NCBI RefSeq assembly: GCF_010470665.1
Contig: NZ_VOPZ01000007.1
Span: 233,106 to 297,105 of the forward strand
Direction: 5' to 3'
Source of the DNA: Desulfovibrio sp. JC022
GTDB taxonomy: Bacteria > Desulfobacterota > Desulfovibrionia > Desulfovibrionales > Desulfovibrionaceae
DNA: 64,000 nucleotides
Of the stretch, positions 27,916 through 36,881 are shown piece after piece. How positions within the stretch are numbered: position 1 is the stretch's first letter; every line of letters begins with the position of its first letter. The notes under the pieces are model-generated. The model saw only the letters and a list, made by a program, of their open reading frames with translations. It did not search any database and was not told where the DNA came from. A program made the position numbers and the translations under genes.

Positions 27916-28342
27916 TATAACACTCCTTGACTGCGTTAATTTGGGCCGTTCAAGCCCGGTTACCGTATTCACCTGCGTAACAACTCGTGCCGATTCGCCA
28001 CAAGTAAGAAACGTGAATAACCCTATCATGTTAATACAGCTGTTGAAAACAACAGACTGCGACTATTCATTGATTTCCCACAACCGATGTCCTGGTCCGG
28101 CAAGACGGACATAATTAGATTGCGCAAAAACAACTAACCTGCACTATTAATTACCCAGCATTGAGCAAACTTGTCAATGTTTGGCTTCAAATTACGAATA
28201 AAGTAAGCCAAATTAACCTGCTCGTAAAAAAATAGTCTGTTTTGCCCCTTTTTAAACCCGTCAAAAAATATAAAATTCGAAGTAAATACTCACTGACTAC
28301 TTTTTCATTAAAACCAAAGCCAAATTTAACCAGAACACAAAA
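27916..28342. other. Intergenic region upstream of livK
   Basis: No gene found. AT-rich, with a short perfect inverted repeat CTGTTG-aaaa-CAACAG (28040-28055) and a GTCCGG/ACGGAC near-palindrome around 28093-28110 that may be leader hairpins or operator sites for livK. Confidence 0.4.
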
Positions 28343-28377
28343 AAAAGGGAACCCGTTTTTACGGATTCCCTTTTTTA
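28343..28377 (-). terminator. ccm operon terminator
   Basis: AAGGGAACCCG and CGGATTCCCTT pair with one mismatch. The minus strand continues into eight T. Confidence 0.85.
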
Positions 28378-28399
28378 GACTTATATTTGACTGAAATTA

Positions 28400-29020
28400 T
28401 TACTCTGCGTGAGCATCCTTTTTCAGTTCCTCTTCAGCACGTTTTTTCATTTCCGCTGAAGTTTTGGGGTTAGCTATTATCTGTTTCAGCTGCGCATCAG
28501 CATCTTCATGCTTATGCAGGTAGTATTTCTTCACAATAGCGGCATTGAATCCAGCCATAGAATCATCCGGTTCAATCGCAACGATTTTATCAAAAACGGT
28601 TGCGGCCTGCTCAAACTGCTCAGCCTGATAGTAACACATGCCCAGTCCCATCAGGGCCTGCACATTTTCCGGTTCAACGCTGACCACTTTCTCGAAGAAT
28701 GTCTGCGCACGGCCATAGGCCCGGATCATCATAAAAGAATTGGCAAGCTCGAGCTGGATTTCCAAGTTGTCCGGTTCTTTGCCCATTTGTTCCATGAGTG
28801 CACGTACATTCTTCATAGCATCTTCACTCATGCCCTCTCCCATACCGCCGGACATTCCGCCGCCTTTACTCTGCTGCTGGAATTCAACCTTATTGCCGGG
28901 ATGGCTCATGCGGTAAGTCAGCGAGGAAATAAACAAGGCTACGAGAGCCAAGCCCAGAAGCCAGACGACGGCTTTCTGTCCGCCGCTAAGTGTAAAATCC
29001 TTTAATGATTTACTTGTCAT
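28400..29020 (-). CDS. TPR protein of the cytochrome c maturation operon (CcmI/NrfG-like)
   Basis: A 206-residue membrane-anchored protein. One membrane helix (about 16-34, VVWLLGLALVALFISSL) is followed by a Gly/Met-rich linker (SKGGGMSGGMGEGMSEDAMK) and three TPR units (ELANSFMMIRAYGRAQTFFEK and ALMGLGMCYYQAEQFEQAA regions). In System I cytochrome maturation, the TPR domain of CcmI/CcmH holds apocytochrome c. Here it closes the ccm operon and starts inside ccmD (11-nt overlap), so a chaperone role for apocytochromes is likely. The ATG at 29020 is chosen; a longer in-frame start would overlap ccmD fully. Confidence 0.85.
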   Translation of the reverse strand: MTSKSLKDFTLSGGQKAVVWLLGLALVALFISSLTYRMSHPGNKVEFQQQSKGGGMSGGMGEGMSEDAMKNVRALMEQMGKEPDNLEIQLELANSFMMIRAYGRAQTFFEKVVSVEPENVQALMGLGMCYYQAEQFEQAATVFDKIVAIEPDDSMAGFNAAIVKKYYLHKHEDADAQLKQIIANPKTSAEMKKRAEEELKKDAHAE

Positions 29021-29150
29021 TATCGAGCATCTCCATCTGTCTGATACGGCGGTCCATGGATGCACCCTTAGCCGCGATAAATGCCAGATAACCGGCAATC
29101 ACGGTCCACACAGCAATATTTGCAATCAGAAGGTAAGTTTCACTACTCAT
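29010..29150 (-). CDS. ccmD: Heme exporter small subunit CcmD
   Basis: A 46-residue protein: short polar N-terminus, one membrane helix (YLLIANIAVWTVIAGYLAFI) and a charged cytoplasmic tail (MDRRIRQMEMLDNDK). It matches CcmD in size, topology and place between ccmC and the TPR gene. AAGGAG stands 7 nt before the ATG at 29150. CcmD helps release heme-loaded CcmE from the CcmABC complex. The last codons overlap the start of the next gene by 11 nt. Confidence 0.85.
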   Translation of the reverse strand: MSSETYLLIANIAVWTVIAGYLAFIAAKGASMDRRIRQMEMLDNDK

Positions 29151-29162
29151 TATATATACTCC

Positions 29163-29242
29163 TTGCCTTCGGCGACCCTCCGGGGGCTTAAACCCTTTGG
29201 AAAGGGTCTAAGAAACCCAAACTTTTTTAGTAGGGCTTCGCC
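29163..29242 (+). repeat. Intergenic hairpin repeat inside the ccm operon
   Basis: Family copy with both conserved ends (TTGCCTTCGGCGACCC and GGGCTTCGCC) and a short stem AACCCTTT/AAAGGGT. It lies between ccmC and ccmD, on the strand opposite to the operon, so if it terminates it must do so partially. Confidence 0.75.
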
Positions 29243-29264
29243 GTTTTATATGGCAATTTGTCAG

Positions 29265-29930
29265 TTAATCTTGATCCCAGACCATGCGGGCATCGAGTTT
29301 ACCCGAGAGCCTGACCTGACGATAACGCACCGCCAGCAGAACCAGCCAGAACAGACCGAATGCCGCCAGATTGACCATCAGTGTGGTCAACATTTCAGGC
29401 TCCATTCCGCCGCCCTTTGCACCGAGCACATTGGGATGCACACTTCTCCAAAGTCGCGCAGAGTAAAAAACGAGAGGGACATCTACAAATGCGACAACTC
29501 CGAGAACCGCACAAACAAGGGAACGACGTTCAGCCGACATAGGTGAAGTCCTGAGCACAAGATACGCTGCGTAAACAAACCACATAATTAATGTGGTGGT
29601 CAGCCTCGGGTCCCATGTCCACCAGACATTCCACGCCGCCCTGCCCCAAAGGGAACCGGTAACAAGGGCCAGTCCGCTGAAAACAACTCCGATCTCAGCG
29701 GCAGCCCCGGCAATGTAATCAAACTTGATATCACGTTTCAGCAAATACGCCGCACTGGCAACAAAAACCACGAAAAAACTGATCATGGCCCAAGCCGCCA
29801 TTGGCATGTGGACATAAAAAATCTTCTGGACCAGCCCCATAGTCATTTCAACGGGTGCGTACATCCAGATGAGATATTGTCCGGCACAAAGTGCTATACC
29901 GGCCAGCAGTGCCGCGATTGCAAGATTCAT
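29265..29930 (-). CDS. ccmC: Heme handling protein CcmC
   Basis: A 221-residue inner-membrane protein with six membrane helices. The Trp-rich heme-binding motif [12 protein letters not shown] (about 100-111) and flanking heme-ligand histidines ([10 protein letters not shown] and [14 protein letters not shown]) are present. CcmC loads heme onto CcmE on the periplasmic side. It is in ccmEFABCD order, 36 bp after ccmB. Confidence 0.95.
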   Translation of the reverse strand: MNLAIAALLAGIALCAGQYLIWMYAPVEMTMGLVQKIFYVHMPMAAWAMISFFVVFVASAAYLLKRDIKFDYIAGAAAEIGVVFSGLALVTGSLWGRAAWNVWWTWDPRLTTTLIMWFVYAAYLVLRTSPMSAERRSLVCAVLGVVAFVDVPLVFYSARLWRSVHPNVLGAKGGGMEPEMLTTLMVNLAAFGLFWLVLLAVRYRQVRLSGKLDARMVWDQD

Positions 29931-29966
29931 TTACAAGCTCCGTAATAACTATATTTAACGGCGTGC

Positions 29967-30644
29967 CTACTGCTCGCCGCTGTATACAAAAGGAAAAAGG
30001 ATCAGGCCTGCACCACTGAACAAAGCCGAAGCGGAAACAATAATCCCCATCCACGAACTCTGATCCATAATGTTAACCCCGGAAAACACCGAAGTCAGCA
30101 ATTGTATTGCTCCCAGCAGGATGGGCAGCATCAGGGGAAAAAGAATCACCGAAAGCAGGGATTCCCGTGCGGCCTGTCCCTGAGAGATTGCACCGAGCAA
30201 TGCCCCAAGGGCGACCAGCCCCCAATCCGCAGCCAGCAGGGTTGCAGCAAAAACTGCAAATGATCCCTTCATATCCTGACCGAGAAATACAATTGTAGCC
30301 GGGAGAAAAACAAGTTGCGAGCAAAGCAGCAACCCGAACCCGGCAAGACCTTTTCCGAACCAGACAGCGTGCAGGGGAACAGGCGATGAAAGCAGTCCCA
30401 AGCGCGCTTCATTTGATTCTTCCATTGAAAACAAAGTATTGAAAACCAAAACAAGACCGAAAGACGAGGCCAGCCAGAATATGGCTGAAGCTGCCTGCGG
30501 TTCAACCAGCTGCCCAGCGGGACGCGATAAGCTGAACACAAAGATCAGCAGTAATCCCAGCAAAACCGCCTGTGTAAGCCCCTGCCCTCCGCCTATGGAA
30601 AGGCGCAGGTCTTTGGCCGCAATGACCAGTCCACGCTTAAGCAT
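29967..30644 (-). CDS. ccmB: Heme exporter permease CcmB
   Basis: A 225-residue permease with about six membrane segments, beginning KRGLVIAAKDLRLSIGGGQ and including FSMEESNEARLGLLSSPVP, the family's cytoplasmic loop. It forms the CcmAB transporter with CcmA. The ATG at 30644 follows GGAGGGGAG; a longer reading frame upstream overlaps ccmA and is rejected. The start overlaps the ccmA end by 8 nt. Confidence 0.93.
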   Translation of the reverse strand: MLKRGLVIAAKDLRLSIGGGQGLTQAVLLGLLLIFVFSLSRPAGQLVEPQAASAIFWLASSFGLVLVFNTLFSMEESNEARLGLLSSPVPLHAVWFGKGLAGFGLLLCSQLVFLPATIVFLGQDMKGSFAVFAATLLAADWGLVALGALLGAISQGQAARESLLSVILFPLMLPILLGAIQLLTSVFSGVNIMDQSSWMGIIVSASALFSGAGLILFPFVYSGEQ

Positions 30645-31317
30645 TCTCCCCTCCCAATATGGTTTCAGGGTCGAATTCAGAAGCAGCCCCAAGATAAGCC
30701 ATCCTGCGCCCGGCAAGTCCGAGGACCCGGTCCGCAAGTGAAGTATCATGGTTCACATCATGACTGATCCAGACAATGGCGGTTCCACGGTCGCGCATGG
30801 CCACAACTTCATCACGCAAAAGCGTAAGCGAAGCCTGATCAAGCCCTGTTCCCGGCTCATCCAAAAAAAGAAGATCCGGATTCACAAGGAAAACGCGGGC
30901 CAGATTCAAACGCTGAGCCATACCTCTTGAGTATGAACCGGCCTGTTCTTCAGCAGCTTTCTCCAACTCCACCCGCTTTAGCAAAGTCGTCAGCTCTTCA
31001 CGGGAAGGAGAAAGGCCGTACATAGAAGCCCAGAATGAAAGGTTCGCCAATCCGCTGAGACGCGGATAAATAAAGGTGGAATGTCCCAGATAAGCGGTTT
31101 TTTCCGGCTCCGTCAAAATCTCCGCGCCCCCGGCTGAAGGCCGTGAAAGCCCGGACATGATCTTGAGCAGAGTGGTTTTCCCCGCGCCGTTGCGCCCGAC
31201 TACGAGAAGAATCTCCCCGCGCAATACGTCGCAACTGACATCCTTAAAGATCAGCCTTGTTCCGAAGAACTTAGCCGCCTTTCTAATCTTAAGAGCTACA
31301 CTTTCATTCTCAGCCAC
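30637..31317 (-). CDS. ccmA: Heme exporter ATPase CcmA
   Basis: A 226-residue ABC ATPase with Walker A GRNGAGKTTLL, signature YSRGMAQRLNLAR, Walker B LLFLDEPGTGLDQ and H-loop WISHDVNHD. CcmAB uses ATP to free holo-CcmE from CcmCD. It is located between ccmF (10 bp) and ccmB (overlap). Confidence 0.95.
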   Translation of the reverse strand: MAENESVALKIRKAAKFFGTRLIFKDVSCDVLRGEILLVVGRNGAGKTTLLKIMSGLSRPSAGGAEILTEPEKTAYLGHSTFIYPRLSGLANLSFWASMYGLSPSREELTTLLKRVELEKAAEEQAGSYSRGMAQRLNLARVFLVNPDLLFLDEPGTGLDQASLTLLRDEVVAMRDRGTAIVWISHDVNHDTSLADRVLGLAGRRMAYLGAASEFDPETILGGENA

Positions 31318-31327
31318 TTCAGTCCGC

Positions 31328-33205
31328 CTAAGTCAGTTTCGGTTTTCTAAAAGCCATGAATCCAAAGAGACACATCAAAGTGCCACCGATCCACATCCAG
31401 TTAATAAGCGGATTAAGGCTCATCTTAAGCGTCGCATTACCTTCAGCATCCACGCTCAGCAAAGTTGCGTATATTTCGCTGCCGAGACTTGGGATAACCG
31501 AAACTTCAGCAAAAGGCTGATCAAAGTTACGATAAAGTCTGCGTTCAGGCGCGAGCAGACCGACAGGTTTGCCGTTCTGCGTGACTTCCACGATTGCGGC
31601 TATTTTCGCCATTTCGGGAGTCTGCCCTTCAGCCAGTTTTTTAAAAGTCATTGTGTAGGAGCCGAGCTGGACGGATTCGCCCTGCTTAACCACATACTCA
31701 TGCTCAACTTTATTCGGACCGGACCAGGCCACGCCGAGGAAAACAAGAGCCATCCCGAAGTGCAGTCCGTAAACACCGATCATGGAACGAACTTTGCGCA
31801 GCTGGGGGATAAAAGCAAAAACGCCGATAATCCCGACCAGAGAAGCAATGGCCGCAGCACTGGTAATCAGGCCCAGAGGATTGTGAAGGCCGCAGGCATA
31901 ACTGATGGCACCGCCGCCGATGAAAGCACCGCCCACAAGGTACAGACCGCGCTTATCAAAAATACCCTCTTTCCAGTTATACCACGGGCAAACCGTAAAA
32001 ATAAGGATGATCAAGCTGAACAGGGGCAGACAAACGCGGTTATAAAACCGTGCATCAAGCCCGATGGGGTTCGCGCTCCACATCTTGCTGATCACCGGCC
32101 ACATGGTTCCCAGACCGACCACAAGGCCGAGGCCGAGAAAAGCCCATGCCGCTATGACAAGCATGCCCTGCCTGCTGTTCAAACCGGAAAGAGTCCTGGA
32201 TTCAGGACGAGGACCGGCAACAAGAACAAACACGATCATAGCAAGAAAGGAAAGCTGGAAAAGCAGAAGCGGCAATGCCACGCCATTTTCACCATAGGCA
32301 TGCAGGGACTGCACGACACCGGAACGAACCAGATAAGTGGCAAAGATGCAGAGCAGCAGGGTCAACGCCATAAGGAAAACATTAGTCCTATGCAGGGCCT
32401 TGCGCTTGATCTGAATGATGGCGGTATGCATGAAAGCGGAAGCACTAAGCCACGGAATAAGAGATGCATTTTCCACGGGGTCCCATGCCCAGTAACCGCC
32501 CCAGCCGAGTTCCATGTAAGACCACCAGCAACCGAGAACGATTCCGGCAGTCAGGAAAATCCAGGCCAGAATATTCCAGTTACGTGAAAAGGAAACCCAT
32601 GATTTAACTTCACCGGAAAGGTACGCTGCAAGAGCAAGGGCCGCAGTACTTGTAAACCCTGCATAGCCGAGGAAAAGCAGCGGCGGATGAAAAATCATTC
32701 CGGGGTTACGCAGCAGCGGGTTCATGCCCCGCCCGTCCGCAGGTGTTGGCACCAGTTCCATAAAAGGATTGGACCAGCTTGTTAAAAGGAGCAGGAAAAA
32801 AGCCTGCACCACCATATAAAACAGCCAGTAATAAAGTCTTGTTTTTTCTGAAAATTCCTTAAAGAGCGGAAGTTTCGCAAAAATGACTCCCATAACAGCA
32901 ATAGACAGCATCCAGAAAAGCAGGGAACCGTCGGCTCCGGCCCAGAATGCTGTAAGCGTATAGAAAATGGGAAGTGTATTATCTACATATTCGTAGATGT
33001 ATTTGAACGAATAATCCCTATTAACAAGGGCAACGGTCAAGATGAAGCTGGCACCGACGACCAGACCGGCGATTGCAATATTCGCCTTGTCAATCAATTC
33101 CAGCACACTGCGTTTGCCCGTAAGCAGGGCCAAGCACGCATAAGCACCCGCCCCCAACGCCACAAGCAGGGCGATGAGGAGCAACAGGTTGGCAAAAAGC
33201 TGCAT
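31328..33205 (-). CDS. ccmF: Heme lyase CcmF
   Basis: A 625-residue polytopic protein, about 14-15 membrane helices. The WWD domain (CWWSYMELGWGGYWAWDPVEN, shown in part) and the conserved histidines that bind heme (near MIFHPPLLFLGY and SAFMHTAIIQ) are present. A periplasmic domain near the C-terminus ends in KLAEGQTPEM. CcmF ligates heme from CcmE to apocytochrome c. In this operon CcmH and CcmG, its usual partners, are missing. Confidence 0.95.
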   Translation of the reverse strand: MQLFANLLLLIALLVALGAGAYACLALLTGKRSVLELIDKANIAIAGLVVGASFILTVALVNRDYSFKYIYEYVDNTLPIFYTLTAFWAGADGSLLFWMLSIAVMGVIFAKLPLFKEFSEKTRLYYWLFYMVVQAFFLLLLTSWSNPFMELVPTPADGRGMNPLLRNPGMIFHPPLLFLGYAGFTSTAALALAAYLSGEVKSWVSFSRNWNILAWIFLTAGIVLGCWWSYMELGWGGYWAWDPVENASLIPWLSASAFMHTAIIQIKRKALHRTNVFLMALTLLLCIFATYLVRSGVVQSLHAYGENGVALPLLLFQLSFLAMIVFVLVAGPRPESRTLSGLNSRQGMLVIAAWAFLGLGLVVGLGTMWPVISKMWSANPIGLDARFYNRVCLPLFSLIILIFTVCPWYNWKEGIFDKRGLYLVGGAFIGGGAISYACGLHNPLGLITSAAAIASLVGIIGVFAFIPQLRKVRSMIGVYGLHFGMALVFLGVAWSGPNKVEHEYVVKQGESVQLGSYTMTFKKLAEGQTPEMAKIAAIVEVTQNGKPVGLLAPERRLYRNFDQPFAEVSVIPSLGSEIYATLLSVDAEGNATLKMSLNPLINWMWIGGTLMCLFGFMAFRKPKLT

Positions 33206-33283
33206 ATTATATTTACTCCATTACGGATAAAATCTTTAAAAAAACGGAAACCCCGGCCCAAGACCGAAACATGACCGACAGGA

Positions 33284-33700
33284 TCAACCCTCGCGGTTTT
33301 CCTTCTCGTACTTGGACGGACACTTGGTAATCAGGGAGGTTGCTTTAAACAGCTTATTGCCGTCGACAAAAGTCCCTTCCACAATCACCTCGACCCCTTC
33401 TTTAAAGGTATCGGGAACTGCGCCTTTGTAATCAACGCGGATAGTCCGGGAACCTTCCTTCTGATCAGAAAGATCAAAAGCAACGCCCAGTCCACCAGCT
33501 TTGGAATCAATATTCTGAGGCGCAACCTTACCGAACAGCCTTGCTTGTCCAAGCTCAGCCTCATTCATGGTCAGTGCCTCTGAAACATTAAGAAAATAGA
33601 CGCTATCCTGTGAAATACCTGAATAAATAAGATATCCCAGCCCTCCGAGAAAAAGGATTAAGGCAGCAAAATAAACGCCTTTTCCGCCCTTTTTGGCCAT
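33284..33700 (-). CDS. ccmE: Heme chaperone CcmE, CXXXY type
   Basis: A 138-residue periplasmic heme chaperone with one N-terminal membrane anchor (VYFAALILFLGGLGYLIYSG) and an OB-fold (RLFGKVAPQNI, VIVEGTFVDGNKLFKATSL). The usual heme-attaching His of the HXXXY motif is a cysteine here: C127-PSK-Y131. This matches the variant described for Desulfovibrio desulfuricans, whose Ccm system lacks CcmG and CcmH and binds heme through Cys. It is the first ccm gene, 14 bp after the CBS-domain gene. Confidence 0.93.
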   Translation of the reverse strand: MAKKGGKGVYFAALILFLGGLGYLIYSGISQDSVYFLNVSEALTMNEAELGQARLFGKVAPQNIDSKAGGLGVAFDLSDQKEGSRTIRVDYKGAVPDTFKEGVEVIVEGTFVDGNKLFKATSLITKCPSKYEKENREG

Positions 33701-33714
33701 TCTCGTACTCCGTT

Positions 33715-34776
33715 TTATTTCGAAACGTCAGCGGAAGCATCTTCCTTGCTGACGACCAGTTCTTTTCTTCTCCTGCGGGCAAGTTCACGCATGTCAACAA
33801 CCTGATCGGTTTCGTCGACAATTTCGCTCCCGAGGATCTCTTCCATAACATCTTCAAGGGTGACAACCCCCGACATTCCCCCATACTCGTCAAGCACAAC
33901 AAAAAGGTGCATGCGACTTTCGAGGAATTTAACCAGCAGCTTATCAAGAGTGATATTTTCCAGCGCAAAACGGACCGGCTTCATCAACTCTGAAAGCTTA
34001 ACGTCATCGTGGTCATCCGCAAGCGCTTCAAAAACGGAACGCCTGTAAATAACCCCGACAATGTCCTCAGGATCATCTCCTTCGTAAACAGGAATACGGC
34101 TGTGAGGCCACGCGCTGTACTTGGCATGGGCCTCCGCTACGGTCATCTCAGCAGGAAGAGAGAACACAACAGTCCGGGGAGTCATAATTTGCTCAACAAT
34201 CTTGTCGTCCAACGACAGGATGTTGGCAATTGAGAGGGCTTCATACGGTTTGATCGCCCCGGATCTCCTGGTCAAGCTGACCATAGCTCTTATATCATCT
34301 TCCGTAGCCTGCGGACCATCCCCTTTCCTATGAACAAGGCGAGAGAAAAAACCACAGATCCAAATTACCGGAAGAAAGATCCAAATTAAAATTTCCATGG
34401 GCCGAGCCAAAACCCGTCCCAGAGGTTCACAATAAACAATGCCGATAGTCTTGGGCAGAATTTCAGATAAAACGAGGATGATGATAGTGAAGCCGAGGGT
34501 GAACCAAGGCAGGGTTTCCGCGCCGTACACAGTGGCCCATGCGGCTCCGGCAAACGCGGCTCCGGCAGTGTGGGCGATTGTATTAAGGGTAAGAATAGCA
34601 GTGATGGGCCTGTCCACATTGGAACGCAGCTTATGCAGAATCGCTCCGGACTTATGGCCTTCCTTGCGCAGGGTTTCAATCCTGCTCCACGGAAAGGAGT
34701 AAAATACGGCTTCACTGACTGAACAGTAGGCAGAAATAAGTGTGGCTACACTAACGGAAAGTATTAATTCCAGCAT
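33715..34776 (-). CDS. CNNM/DUF21 membrane protein with CBS pair
   Basis: A 353-residue protein. The N-terminal DUF21 (CNNM) transmembrane domain (about 1-145, including YCSVSEAVFYSFPWSR and LSEILPKTIGI) is followed by a CBS pair (PRTVVFSLPAEMTVAEAH to GVVTLEDVMEEILGSEIVDE). It lacks the CorC_HlyC domain common at the end of such proteins; a basic tail (MRELARRRRKELV) takes its place. Relatives are Mg/Co efflux or regulation proteins. It leads the ccm operon by only 14 bp, so it is probably co-transcribed, though a link to heme is not evident. Confidence 0.88.
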   Translation of the reverse strand: MLELILSVSVATLISAYCSVSEAVFYSFPWSRIETLRKEGHKSGAILHKLRSNVDRPITAILTLNTIAHTAGAAFAGAAWATVYGAETLPWFTLGFTIIILVLSEILPKTIGIVYCEPLGRVLARPMEILIWIFLPVIWICGFFSRLVHRKGDGPQATEDDIRAMVSLTRRSGAIKPYEALSIANILSLDDKIVEQIMTPRTVVFSLPAEMTVAEAHAKYSAWPHSRIPVYEGDDPEDIVGVIYRRSVFEALADDHDDVKLSELMKPVRFALENITLDKLLVKFLESRMHLFVVLDEYGGMSGVVTLEDVMEEILGSEIVDETDQVVDMRELARRRRKELVVSKEDASADVSK

Positions 34777-35002
34777 TAAATTTTGAGTTAAAGTTATTAA
34801 ATGACGCCATCCGGCATCTTTTTGATACTGGCATCAGTACCAGAAGGCAGATAGTGGCGCAATAAAAATAGGGGGCTGCAAAGCCTTATTCCCTACGGTT
34901 TTGCTACAAAATAAAATTTTAAAATAAAATTAGCAAGAGTTCAAATGGTTAGAGCATAAAAAAATAATTACTGCACTACTTTTTGCCCAAAACAAAAATA
35001 CA

Positions 35003-35030
35003 TTGACCTTTTCGGGTTCGCAATTAAGAT
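35003..35030 (+). promoter_or_regulatory. Candidate promoter abutting the GT9 start codon
   Basis: TTGACC (35003-35008), 16 nt, TAAGAT (35025-35030). The -10 box ends one base before the first ATG at 35031, so transcription would begin near 35037, between that ATG and the second in-frame ATG at 35040. Confidence 0.4.
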
Positions 35031-36050
35031 ATGCGCGCGATGACAAATACACACAGCAATCACAAAGTCGTATTCAGGCTCAGTGCCCTAGGGGACGTGG
35101 TTTTGACCACCGGTGTCATTGAATATTGGGCCCGAAAGCACAACTGCACCTTTACAGTCATTACCAAAAATTCCAGCAGTCCTGTATTAGAAAATAATCC
35201 TCATATCACAAATGTCATCAACCTTGAGAAGAAAGACCTCGGTGACTTGGCATGGATTAAGAAAGCCGGACAGATAGCCACTGAATATGAAGACTGCGAA
35301 CTCATCGACCTGCACTCCACCCTGCGTTCCAGAATTCTCGGTGCACGCTGGAAGGGCAAAGTCTCGCGCTACAATAAATTTTCCCTTGAACGCCGCATGT
35401 TCAAGCTGACCCGCTCCCCAAAACTGGACCGGACACTTTCGGAACTGCGCGTTACCCAGCGATATGCTTCCGCCCTCGAAGAAAATATCCCGGCCGCTTC
35501 CGAGCTGCTGCCTCGTATCTATCTGACTGAAGACGAAAAAAGCATAGCCCGCACGCTGATTGAGGAACATGATTTGGGTCAAGATTTCATAGCATTGCAT
35601 CCTTACGCCACCCACCCTGACAAAGCGTGGCCTGCGGAAAACTGGCACACGCTTATCAAACGACTCAATGAATCCGGCATAAAGTGGACAATCATCGGTC
35701 GTGACGACAATGTATTCGAGCCGCATGGACCGGGATGTAATTTCACCAGCCAATTGCAATTGCGCGAAACCTGTGCACTGCTGAAGAAATCCGCGCTGCT
35801 TATAACAGGTGATTCAGGGCCCATGCACCTTGCGGCATCTGTAGAGACGCCGGTTATCGCCATGTTCGGCCCCACCTCGAAAGCTTGGGGATTCTATCCG
35901 GCCGGGCCGCATGATGTTGTTCTGGAATCTGAAATGGATTGCCGCCCCTGCTCCCTGCACGGGAAGAGCAACTGCAAGAAGGATCGGGAATGCCTGCGGA
36001 AAATTACGCCTGAAGAAGTATTTGAAAAGATTTTAGGTTTGATGCGCTAA
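35031..36050 (+). CDS. Glycosyltransferase family 9 (heptosyltransferase-like)
   Basis: A 339-residue GT-B fold enzyme related to ADP-heptose:LPS heptosyltransferases. Landmarks are VVFRLSALGDVVLTTGVIEYW at the N-terminus (given as its block), LHPYATHPDKAWP, LITGDSGPMHLAASVETPVIAMFGPT and a cysteine-rich end (CRPCSLHGKSNCKKDREC). It probably adds a sugar to LPS core. No ribosome site precedes either ATG (35031 or 35040), and a promoter abuts the start, so the mRNA may be leaderless from 35040. It is convergent with nadD across a hairpin repeat. Confidence 0.87.
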   Translation: MRAMTNTHSNHKVVFRLSALGDVVLTTGVIEYWARKHNCTFTVITKNSSSPVLENNPHITNVINLEKKDLGDLAWIKKAGQIATEYEDCELIDLHSTLRSRILGARWKGKVSRYNKFSLERRMFKLTRSPKLDRTLSELRVTQRYASALEENIPAASELLPRIYLTEDEKSIARTLIEEHDLGQDFIALHPYATHPDKAWPAENWHTLIKRLNESGIKWTIIGRDDNVFEPHGPGCNFTSQLQLRETCALLKKSALLITGDSGPMHLAASVETPVIAMFGPTSKAWGFYPAGPHDVVLESEMDCRPCSLHGKSNCKKDRECLRKITPEEVFEKILGLMR

Positions 36051-36073
36051 CGCGCTTTAGGAATAAATTGATT

Positions 36074-36156
36074 TTGCCTTCGGCGACCCTGCCGGGGGCC
36101 TTAAACCCTTTTCCAAAAGGGTTTAAGAATCCCAAAACGTTTCATTAGGCTTCGCC
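36074..36156 (+). repeat. Intergenic hairpin repeat in a convergent gap
   Basis: The most complete copy. Left end TTGCCTTCGGCGACCCTGCC, perfect 12-bp stem TTAAACCCTTTT/AAAAGGGTTTAA (36100-36126), AATCCCAAAACG, right end GGCTTCGCC. It fills the space between the GT9 and nadD stops, so it may terminate both. Confidence 0.8.
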
Positions 36157-36157
36157 A

Positions 36158-36811
36158 CTATCGTTTCCAATACTTACTTATCTCAACAACACGTTCAGCC
36201 ATACATTCTGCAACAGCTTTCGGAACCAATCCAGAGACATCCAGCCCTTTTTTCCACTCTTCACGCACAAGAGTAGAACTGATTACAAAATCAAAATCTC
36301 CGATTATGTAAATCGACTTTCCGCCCTTTAATTGCCACATATTCTGCCCGACCTGTTCGGCATCAGAAAAAAGACCTTTCAACTTCTGCTCCATGGAACC
36401 ATGATCCGCCACAGCCCTGCTAACAGCAACAATGCTGGCTAGTTCAGGAATTTGTTGCCAATCTTTCCAAGTAGTAAAAGCCTCCAGCGAATCCTGCCCC
36501 ATGATGAAGTAAAGTTCGGCATCGGGATAGCGGCGTGCAGCCTCGCGCAAAGTATCAACGGTATAGGTAGGGCCGTCTGCGGAAACATCAATATCGCTGA
36601 TTTCCAAGACGTCACAATCCAGCACAGCCTTTTCAACCAGCTCATACCGCAACGCGGCAGGCAGCATTTCGCTCTGCCCTTTATGATAAGGATTCCCTGC
36701 TGGAACCAGCAGGACCTTATCAAGACCAAGACGCTTTCCAACCCCTTGCGCAACATCAATATGTGTAGAATGCACAGGATTAAAGCTACCGCCGAATAAA
36801 CCGATTTTCAT
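36158..36811 (-). CDS. nadD: Nicotinate-nucleotide adenylyltransferase
   Basis: Makes deamido-NAD from nicotinate mononucleotide and ATP. The 217 residues from ATG 36811 show GLFGGSFNPVHSTHIDVAQ (nucleotidyltransferase HxGH-type site), FIMGQDSLEAFTTWKDWQ and ISSTLVREEWKKG at the C-terminus, all standard. A TTG 6 nt upstream is a possible alternative start. It follows proA after 70 bp and is likely co-transcribed with it. Confidence 0.94.
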   Translation of the reverse strand: MKIGLFGGSFNPVHSTHIDVAQGVGKRLGLDKVLLVPAGNPYHKGQSEMLPAALRYELVEKAVLDCDVLEISDIDVSADGPTYTVDTLREAARRYPDAELYFIMGQDSLEAFTTWKDWQQIPELASIVAVSRAVADHGSMEQKLKGLFSDAEQVGQNMWQLKGGKSIYIIGDFDFVISSTLVREEWKKGLDVSGLVPKAVAECMAERVVEISKYWKR

Positions 36812-36881
36812 ATTCAAAACCTAAAAAAATACCCGATGAAAGAAAACACTTCCACCGGGATTATTTTGCTAAATTTAACTG

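Noticed and set aside
27916-28029. 38-residue N-terminal extension of LivK
   Set aside because: It would bury the signal peptide; AAGGAG and the basic start support ATG 27915.
31157-32587. 476-codon open frame opposite ccmF/ccmA
   Set aside because: Antisense shadow spanning two genuine genes; no plausible domain.
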